Shown here piece after piece: positions 55,871 to 64,000 of a DNA stretch of 64,000 nucleotides. The translations under genes and the position numbers were made by a program. Every line of letters starts with the position of its first letter. Position 1 is the stretch's first letter. The notes beneath the pieces were generated by a model. The model made no database searches and was not told the DNA's origin. It worked only from the letters and a program-made list of their open reading frames with translations. The stretch is from assembly GCA_021399435.1 (NCBI GenBank), contig JAJTUP010000041.1, forward strand, positions 310,001 through 374,000. Reading direction: 5' to 3'. Source of the DNA: Diaporthe sp. PMI_573 (taxonomy: Eukaryota; Ascomycota; Sordariomycetes; Diaporthales; Diaporthaceae).

Positions 55871-58800
55871 ACAGGTCTCCAGCACCCATCGAGTCCTGCG
55901 CCATGCTTTATGGTGGAAACCATTCCAGCGATGACGAACTCAGAAAGTTCACAATGGCCATCGTTTTCAACAGCTAGAGTGTAGTTGGGTGCGTCACGCA
56001 TGAAGAGAGAAACGAACAGCATCGAAAGTTATCTTGCGATGAACATTATTGGGCACCACTGACTTGGGAACGAAGAGGCACACTCCCCGAGACTGGTGGC
56101 AGCTGTAAGAGGGAGGGTTGCCTCTGTGCCTCTCATATGATAGCAATGACATTCCCAAAGGAAATGGCGAACTGTTAATAATAGATTGGGTAGCAAATGG
56201 TTGGACCTGACTCGATGACATCTTCCATCTGACTCAGGCTTCTTCTTAAAAAGCGTCTGATGATCATGTAATCATAATAATTATACTACACTTCGGCAAT
56301 GAGTTCATTTATGAATAGAAGTACGTGTATTGGAAACGTATGGTGGAGACATGCTGGACACGATCTGTAAACATAGTTACACACCAGGCCATCAGCTTAG
56401 CACCTGACGACATTCAACTACGGATCAGAGCATGCGCCCGCTGCCACTGTAACCCTCCCGCCACGCATGGGCTTCACTTCACAGCATGAGGCTGCCGATC
56501 TTAGACTGGTGAGGCGACGTTGAGATACAGTTAGGGAGAGAAGGATTAATTCGCGTCATACATTGGCAATACATTGGCAACATCGCGCTGTCAACGGCTC
56601 GGTCATGTTCCCGGTCCCATTAATGACGCTCCCGGGTGGAGACATCGGAAGGGTTCGCAAAGTCACCGGTAGTTATCTGTTCCTCGATCCACACCGGGCC
56701 CACCGGCTTCTATAGATAGGGTTTGGGACCCGATAGATCGCAATTATTTGTGCAAATATGGGACTAGCCATGGGCCCGGATGGACCATGAACACCGGGTG
56801 TGTGGTCCCAGTTAGTGGCTGGCTTCTTGGCTTTCCGAAGCGAAGAACCCGATCTACCGTGCATACCATACCATGGTTCCCAGGTGGCTATGCGCGCATA
56901 AGCTCGAATCGGAACCCAGTGAACAGTTCGGGCAAGTGTCACGCTAGCGACAGCGGCAGCGGCAAAGGCTCTTTTTAGGAAAGCCATGGACGTTTGCGGG
57001 CGTGGGTTATGCACCACCAGCGTGTGGGGTGTCGCGTAGGGCTGATTGACGATGAGACGGCGGTTGTATTTATCTTAAAAGCATATATGATCACCCCGGC
57101 TGGTATACCGCAGCCTATACTGAACCAGAGAACCTTTCGAGGGAAATGACATACGAGTCAGGGCTATACCAAGCTACAGATGCCGCGCGCAGCCGTCCCA
57201 GCCATTCGGCCAGAGGGCCAGTCTTGGCAACGGAGTAAGTCGCACTCTGCTGAAAGATCGGATGCCTGAGGAGGAAAATAGACTCGAGCCATGGACGTAC
57301 CTTTGAAACGTTCCCCTGGTAAAATCCGGGCGGCCCCGTTTTGGGTGTTTGGTTTGAACCAAACTATGTCGCCTGCTTGACCTGGTTTGACTGGCCAAGT
57401 CCTGACACATGCAGCCGGCGAGGGTGATTGGCAGATCGGGCGCCGAATATTCTGTGCCGCGTACAATAGTCTGATAGTTAGGTCATCACTTGGGGCGCGC
57501 ACGCCCTACAGATACCATGTAACGAGAGGTCGTACTCGCACGAACCACCGGCTAGGAGTATCGTTCCGTGGGCCGTTATTAGACTCTTCGAATCACAATC
57601 GTTCAGATGGGTTGGCTCTCATTTGCAGACTGTCTGGCTGTCTGGGTACCGTGTACACAATAGCAAGGGGTGGTGGTGGTGGAAGGAAATTACGGAGCTG
57701 TGCCGCAGATCATCAGATCATTTCATAATAATAAGCATAACAAGCGCCAACGCCGGGGACTCAGGACCTGAATAACATGGGAGGACAAGGTTAGGCCCCG
57801 GACAGAGCGATGCCGTGTTAGGAATCTAGATCGTTATAGCGCTGAAGAGTATCAAGAACAGTGGAGATCTCCCAAGACTTGACTCCATTCGGGGAAGACA
57901 GGGCGGCAGGGATGAGGCTGCCAGCAAGATAAACAGTACAGCAACTGGCAAAGACCGGGAGACTGGCAGACTGGGTCTGTTCGAGCTACCGTACCGTACC
58001 CAGACCCATCAGAGACCCAGACCAAGGCCCAGACTGGGCTCATGGCGAAGGCGAACGGAACAGACAATCCTGCCGAATGCACGTGGAAATAGCTTGTCCC
58101 CTGCCCGCCCCCCTTCTATCCCCATTCCCACACTCCCATAATGTATCCGAGCCCCTCATCCACAAGCCATGCTTCTCTCCTACACTACTCTGTACTACCA
58201 CACACACTCTCTAGGCTTGCACCGCCCGCTACTACCGCTTCACGCTTCAGTCTCAGGTCGATACCACATTGGCATAGCCCGATGGAGGGACTCTCACACT
58301 CTCACTCCCGGTCTCATTTCTACCCTCACTCCCATCCTCGAGCCCCTGTGCGCCTCACATGTCAGCCACCGTGGAGACGCGCAATCTGCAGAGCGAGATT
58401 ACGGTTCAGTAGCAGCCCTTCTGATCAGCCTGCTTGAACAAGCGGGCAGCAGCACACGCCGTGAAGTGGGCGCGAAGAACCCGCCAGCACACGCACGCTG
58501 AACCCACCCGTGGCGTTCTGGTCCTGTCAAACCCACCCCCTCCCCCCCCCACGGGCCGAAACCCAGCTGCAGCACAGCACAGCATTTACCTGCCGTGCAC
58601 TGCCTGTCCTGCACCGTTCTGCCCCGGGCATCCTCTCTCTCACTGTGCATGTGCATGTCCCTTGTCCTGCTCCTCGCGTGCATTGCGGTGCACTCGCTTC
58701 AACGGTCAGATCTGATCTGCTCCGGCCAGGCCCTTGAATCAGGGAGTCTTAGGCCAGGAACTTTAGATTCGTCTTCCCCGGTTTTACCCAGCAACCGAGC

Positions 58801-59466
58801 GAGACCATTGGGGTGACATCATCTTTTCACCCACCGTTCGCACCGGCGTCTCGCGAGGCGAATTACATACACTGCCTGACCCTCCAGGGGCCACGGACAC
58901 AGCGAGACTGAAGAACGAGACAGAGAAACGAGAACGAGAGGCAGACAGACAGGCACACAGGCACACAGACATACACATAGAGGGATACAGATAATCTCTC
59001 TCGCCTCCGGCATCCACCTTCCGCATCCATCTATATACTGCATATACACATCATCCGTACTTGCACGTACGTGCCGAACACCTGCAGATCCCACCCCCTT
59101 TGCGCTGCAGCAACACACCACTTGCATTGCATTCGCGACGGAGTACAGTGCCGCCCAGAGCCCAGCCGAGTCGAGTTTGAGTCGTCCACTGACCCATACC
59201 TGGGCCTACGGGACCACTGCCGCCCGGCAAACCGTGCGGGAACCGTCCGTCGTGATCCACCGCGGCGTGGAACGGGCTGGCCCGCCCTCGATCCGTCAGT
59301 TCCCAGACACTGAATCCGGCTACTGACGACAACGGCTACTCGCGACGACACATATTCGCGCGCACGCCTGCTGCATACCACTCAACGCTGGCTGCGGCGC
59401 CAAGATAGGGCTGGATAGCCGTTGGAACTCCTTTCCCTTCTCAGTCAACGTCTGGCCTTCCTCGCA
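55871..59466. other. Long intergenic region and probable long leader of the Zn2Cys6 gene
   Basis: About 3.6 kb. A minus-strand frame at 56673-57017 starts MAFLKRAFAAAAVASVTLA and looks like a small secreted protein, but it has no other support. Bases ~58080-59460 are pyrimidine-rich and gene-free with many short CT/AC runs, as in long 5' leaders of regulatory genes. Several upstream ATGs occur. No tRNA or terminator was recognised. Confidence 0.5.
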
Positions 59467-61934
59467 ATGGTCAACACCGGGAAGCCTTCGCCGGGCTGTT
59501 TTGCCTGCAGGTCAAGGCGGATCAAGGTGAGTGAGTTCGCGCAGTCCATGTTTCAATTACTACTGTCCCTTTCGCGAGTCTCACCCTGTGACATTCATCA
59601 ATTCTCCCCATACACCTGCCACTACCTCGGATGATCATCAGCAAACAATGTTCGCCACCAATATCTATCCCCTCTGTTCGTACAGCTTTCACCTTAGCAT
59701 TTTACGTATTGACAACCCGGCAGTGCGATACAACACGGCCCGAGTGCAGGAAATGTCGGAAGAGAGGCTGGAAGTGCCCGGGCTACCGAGATCTCAACGC
59801 CCTCAGGATAGTCGATGAGACACAAAAGCAGTTCACCCGCTTCTCCGGCGACAAGGAGGGGGCCGAGGATGGGCCGGGCGTGTCGCCCAGCAAGGACTTC
59901 ATCATACGGCAGTACATACCGCCGGGCGAGCGATCATCGCCGTCGAGCGCCACGACACGCACCATGAGCAGCGGCGGCGGCAGCCCAGGCCCCGTCGCCG
60001 GCTCGTATCCGTCGCCGGTCTCGCAGGCCGCCGAGACGCCGCACAGCCCAAAGAGCCCGCTCAACTACCAGTCCCAGTGGTCCATGGAGATCCCGCGCTG
60101 CATCGGCACCCCCGTCGGCGAGCAGGTCTACAGCTACTTCCTGTCCAACTTCGTCCAGGGCACCTCGCTGCGCAACCACGGCTACCTCGACTTCCTCTTC
60201 CCCCTCCTGGCCCACGAGCCCCCCGGGAGGGATCACCCCTTGCCCCTCGCCTTCTCCGCCACCGCTATGATCGCCTTTGCTGCCCGCCAGAAGGTCCCGG
60301 AGTTGCTGCCTCGGGCCGAGGCAACGTATCTGCGGGCTCTCGAGGCGACGTTCCAGGCTATTGGCGACCCCAAGAAGGCGCGCGACAACTCGACTCTTGC
60401 ATGCGTGACCTTGCTGACCACCTTTGAGGTATGCACGATCCGCTGTCACTTTCCCTGACGTCTTACTTCTTGGGATTAGGTCTCGTTTAAGAGGATCATA
60501 TACTGATAGAGATATCTGGATTAGCAACTGAGACCTTCACGGCCGTCATATCAAAAGGCAGAGGCATTTGGGTCGCACCTGGACGGCGCAGTGGCCTTAC
60601 TCAAGATGCGAGGCAAGGATGTCTTCCAGACCGTCGTCGGCCGCAAGATCTTCCTCATCTTGAGGTCGTTACTCGTACGTATTTCCAGACTAAGCAGTAT
60701 TTGGTCTCATCACCACATCATCAGCCCCTGGGACACTCCACTCCACAACTATATACCACCAACTCACGTACTCACCACCGCCAACAGGTATCAAGAAGCA
60801 TATGCTACGCCACACCGCTCGAGCCAGAACTCTACAACCTAACCGACTCCTTCGAACAAGACCCCTCCCAGCACCGCTTCGCCGAGCTCTCCCTCCGGGC
60901 AGCCGACCTCCGCGTGAGCGTAGAGCGCCTGCTGGGCGGGTGGGGGCTCGGCCACGCGCCGCTCAAGCACCCGCCGCCCCGCGAGACGGTCGAGGCCCTG
61001 CTGTGCGAGGCCGACGCCCTTGAGGCCGACTACGCCGCGCACGTGGTGAACCTGCCCATCGCGTGGAAGGGCATGACGGTGCGGTGCATGACGGCCGAGG
61101 ACCCGGCCATCATGGGCGGAATCGCCTACGTCGGGAGGGTGGACGCGTACATCGACATGTTCATCTGTTATATCCTCAACTGGGCCCGCGCCGCCCGCCT
61201 GTACGTGCGCAACACGGCCCAGCGGTGCCGGGCGTGGCTTCTTGGGCCCGAGGGCGACTACCGCGAGGGCCCCGAGTACGCGGCCACGAGGGAGCTGTGC
61301 GAGGCCCTTATTGCTGATATCGCTGCCTCGGTGCCGTATGTCTTTGGGGCTGGGAGGGCGACCTCGGGGTATACCGAGGGCCGGTATCAGCCGCCCAGTC
61401 TCGCGGGTGTGTTCTGCATGTGGCCTGTGTTCGCGGCGGCGAGCTCCGACTTTGCGACGGAGACGCAGAGGACGTTTATGAAGAGGACGCTCAAGTATAT
61501 CTCGGAGGAGATGGGCATTGGGCAGGCTGCCATCCTCGCAACAGTGAGTGACAAATCTTTCGTTTATCTGCGCAGTAGCCCATTTCGGAACAGGTGTACT
61601 CATATAAACCGCACCCCCCCCCAAACAGAGTGGGGCGCACACACGACACTTTAGTCGCAGCCCCCGTCTTTATGATAACGAACTGACAAGATACACCCAG
61701 TATAACCTCCGATCACCATCAATGCCCATCGCCTTCACACGCATGAAACAGTTCGAGCAGCTAGGCAAGCCCCTCCACGGCGTCGCGTCCGGCGCCGCGG
61801 CCGGGTCGACGATGGCCTCGGGCCTCAGGGACATCGTCAAGACGACAGGCACGATCATCTACTCACCACCCCCATCTCATCGTCATCTACGCGTGGTACC
61901 CCTACACATAAACGAGCAACCCGACCTAGACTGA
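59467..61934 (+). CDS. Zn2Cys6 transcription factor
   Basis: Five exons: 59467-59526, 59724-60428, 60525-60674, 60788-61543, 61701-61934 (last tentative), giving up to 634 residues. The binuclear cluster is C11-x2-C14-x6-C21-x6-C28-x2-C31-x6-C38 (GCFACRSRRIK, then CDTTRPECRKCRKRGWKCPGY); a 197-bp intron cuts just before C21. Then a Ser/Pro/Gly-rich linker, QWSMEIPRCIGTPVGEQVYSYFLSNFVQGTSL, LLPRAEATYLRALEATFQAI, HLDGAVALLKMRGKDVFQT and GRKIFLILRSLL-VSRSICYATPLEPELYNLTDSF, typical of the fungal-specific middle region. The family uses such proteins for pathway-specific or general control of genes. The exon after 61543 is uncertain: family members usually end near EEMGIGQA, and the last 78 residues have no clear similarity. 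Distance from the metabolite genes is large, so no target is assigned. Confidence 0.82.
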
Positions 61935-63106
61935 GAGGCTGGACTGATGTCAGCGGGGGGGATGCATCTTAACTCCACGGCGGGGGGTATATATTTGCTT
62001 GGAGAGCATCGGTTCAGCGTTGGTGGTCAAGGCACGAGACGAAAATGTCAGTGCCCTGGTAGTGTCATATCAAGCCAGGTTCTCGATGCGCCTGGCTTAT
62101 TCTGGGAAAAACAGACCAGGATTTGATCTGATCTTCTTTTCTTTTAGCGAGCAACAAGGCGTCGTGGGCGGGCTTTGGATTCGAAACCCATGCATAGGAT
62201 ACTCCAAAAGCCTTTTTTTTTTGTTTTGTTTTGAGCAGCACGTTACGTATCTACAGACGACCGCAACAGCGAAAAAAAAAACGAGAAGTGTACATACCTC
62301 CATGCACCTGGGCACGCGGCCCGCCCGAGGCTAGGCTAGTAGTGAATGTGTACAGCTTGCTCACATGCTTTCCACGAGCAATAAATGCCGGATCAGACCC
62401 TCCATTTTCCCCTCCCACTCTCACGCGCCGTTCCCGCCCCGGCCCACGGCCTAGTTGATGCTACCCTACCCTATTCGGGTGTGCTCGGCACTCCTAGCCG
62501 TCCAGCGCAACACACGCAGCGTCGCATCCCTTTTGCTGCGACGCTTCCAACCCGCTGTGGGGCCGGAGGTGGGTGAGCTGCTGTAGGTGTCCAGTGTTGT
62601 TCTCAAACGGCAGTATGCGCCGCTGCAGAGGGAGATCTCGTCGTGTTCCGCAATGGTATGCTGCGGCATCGCATGCATTTGTGCATTCACGATCGCGCGA
62701 CGGGATACGGGCGACAAGGTTTATTATCACTACTACTACTATTATTAACTAAGCAGAGTACACCCATGTATCATGTCTCGCTACCAAAAACATTTCCAAA
62801 CAACATAACTTGGGCGGTGTTCAATGTTGAATGACATCAGGTAGGAGCCCTAGTAGGCGTCCTCCTCCGTTCCCTTTTCTTGCTTCAAGTGGCAGTATAA
62901 CGGTTTCCGCACGCCAAAAGAAGAATCAAAAAAAAAAAGAAAATCAGGTGTCTTCACCAAGGTTCTAATTGCGGCAACATCCTGGCCATGATGGCCCACT
63001 TCGAATAAAACAGAATAAAACGGAACCAAACTTTCCCGCCAAACCAACTCGACCCTGCCAAACTGCCCTTGCCCTTGTCCACCGAGATTCCCGTCCCCTC
63101 ACTTGA
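61935..63106. other. Convergent intergenic region
   Basis: No gene supported in ~1.2 kb. It contains T and A homopolymer runs near 62212 and 62272 and a TTATTA-type run near 62721-62745. It should hold the 3' ends of the flanking genes. Confidence 0.45.
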
Positions 63107-64000
63107 TCAAGGCAGGCGTGCCTGCCTTCCGGTACCGACGACCACCCTGCGGACCTTGCGGCGGACAGACCTGATCGCAAGGTCGACCTTCTTCCCGTCG
63201 CGGGATACCTGGATGGTGGCGCCCACCTGAGGGCCGCCGGCAGCGGCGGCGTGGCCGCCCTCGTGAGGAAGCGCGGGCTGGCCGGCGACGGCGACGGCGA
63301 CGACTTCTACCGCCTTCCCCTTCCCCTTGCCTTCCTCCTCCATCATCGACAGCGGCTTGGTGATGAAGTCTACCTGCATGGGGCCAAACCCCTCGGCCGT
63401 GGGCGCGGGCACGTCCTTGCTGCACCCAGGCATGGCGGGGTCGACAAAGTCCACCACCTTGGCCTTCCCCTTGTCCTTCGCCGGGGGCTTCAGCTGCTTG
63501 AGGATGCCGCCGGACTGCCAGGGGCCGCCCTCGGACTTGTCCTTGCGCATGATGCGCGCCACGACCCGGCTGAAGCGTCGCGTCGCCGCCTTGGTGGGCT
63601 TGCCGGCCTCGGCCTCGCCCTCATTGCTCTGAGGTTCGGCTGGCATCTTGGAGGTGACCATCACGTTGCCGTTGGGCAAGTAGGCGACCGAGACGGGCGC
63701 GGTGCGGGCCCGCATGAACGAGAGGTTCGGGTACGGCCGCACCACGTTCAGGGCGTCCGAGGCCCGCCCGCCGTGGACCATGGTCGGAGGCCTGCTGAAG
63801 GGCATGTCCATGACCGGGGGCATGTTTGCCTCTCCCGCGCCGGCCAAGGGTGACACCTGCGAGCTCGTCCGGGAGAGGGGCTTGTACTTGTCGAGGTCCA
63901 GCGAGTCCCGGAGGTTGCCCTCGTTGATGACCTCAAAGATGGTGCTTGGGGTCCGGTTGAGTCGGACAGGAGGTTCGGATGAGACCATCGGGGTGTCGAC
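63107..64000 (-). CDS. Hypothetical disordered protein (5' end may lie outside)
   Basis: 293 residues from an ATG at 63988; the frame is open to the window edge, so the true start may be further out. It is low-complexity and charged: TPSTIFEVINEGNLRDSLDLDKYKPLSRTSS, a KPTKAATRRFSRVVARIMRKDKSEGG basic stretch, KPPAKDKGKAKVVDFVDPAMPGCSK, EEEGKGKGKAVEV and a basic end VRRKVRRVVVGTGRQ. There is no recognised domain, signal peptide or span. Function is unknown. Codon use is strongly GC-rich, in line with an expressed gene. Confidence 0.6.
   Translation of the reverse strand, partial: VDTPMVSSEPPVRLNRTPSTIFEVINEGNLRDSLDLDKYKPLSRTSSQVSPLAGAGEANMPPVMDMPFSRPPTMVHGGRASDALNVVRPYPNLSFMRARTAPVSVAYLPNGNVMVTSKMPAEPQSNEGEAEAGKPTKAATRRFSRVVARIMRKDKSEGGPWQSGGILKQLKPPAKDKGKAKVVDFVDPAMPGCSKDVPAPTAEGFGPMQVDFITKPLSMMEEEGKGKGKAVEVVAVAVAGQPALPHEGGHAAAAGGPQVGATIQVSRDGKKVDLAIRSVRRKVRRVVVGTGRQARLP

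Noticed and set aside
56673..56987. Small secreted protein starting MAFLKRAFAAAAVASVTLA
   Set aside because: The signal-like start is attractive, but the rest is low in structure and overlaps an open antisense frame; no other evidence.
60839..61642. 267-residue minus-strand frame inside the Zn2Cys6 gene
   Set aside because: The plus strand encodes the family's middle region and splices well; the minus frame shows no similarity.

Overview
The window is nuclear DNA of a filamentous ascomycete (Pezizomycotina). The genes carry short GT-AG introns, mostly 50-160 bp, and encode fungal families: a polyketide synthase thioesterase, Zn2Cys6 regulator, SAT4/Pth11-type membrane protein, STAND-type NB-ARC protein and fungal MFS carriers. 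AT-rich islands hold repeat copies that differ mainly by C-to-T and G-to-A changes, the pattern expected of repeat-induced point mutation (RIP). The species cannot be named from this.

Layout. 1-16 kb looks like the right part of a secondary-metabolite locus: the last exon of a polyketide synthase, an M20 carboxypeptidase S-like gene with a one-base frameshift, a glutathione synthetase paralogue, a CmcJ/NvfI-type oxygenase, a hydroxyacid-dehydrogenase-like/FAD oxidoreductase fusion, a second flavoprotein interrupted by an in-frame TGA, and a DHA2 MFS transporter. 16-31 kb holds ordinary accessory genes: a multi-membrane-span protein, sugar transporter, metallophosphoesterase, nucleotidyltransferase-fold protein, proline iminopeptidase and disordered proteins. 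29.5-48 kb is gene-poor and repeat-rich. It contains a decayed hydrolase/NB-ARC/TPR gene, a 432-bp foldback element, a SAT4-type membrane protein, a RING-H2 remnant, a complete but dead Mutator-like element with TIRs and TSD, and a nested block of inverted LTR-like repeats. 48.5-64 kb returns to intact genes: a disulfide-active-site flavoprotein of bacterial look, a zinc-finger DEDDh exonuclease, a HeLo-like/ankyrin protein, a Zn2Cys6 regulator behind a long leader, and a disordered protein at the edge.

How genes may work together (inference). The PKS, CmcJ-like oxidase, two flavoproteins, MFS pump and perhaps glutathione synthetase could make, tailor, detoxify and export one metabolite. A CGG-N6-CCG palindrome near 13.1 kb is a candidate site for a Zn2Cys6 regulator. 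The two damaged genes in this run suggest the pathway may be decaying in this strain, unless those are sequence errors.

The most unusual items are the truncated-dehydrogenase/FAD fusion at 8.3 kb, the in-frame TGA at 10,447, two copies of a tiny (about 44-60 bp) sequence each bounded by its own 12-15 bp direct repeat at 19.1 and 19.9 kb, and the RING-H2 remnant whose first remaining zinc cysteine position is a TGA. All splice sites and domain calls were read by eye; junctions may be off by a base or two.
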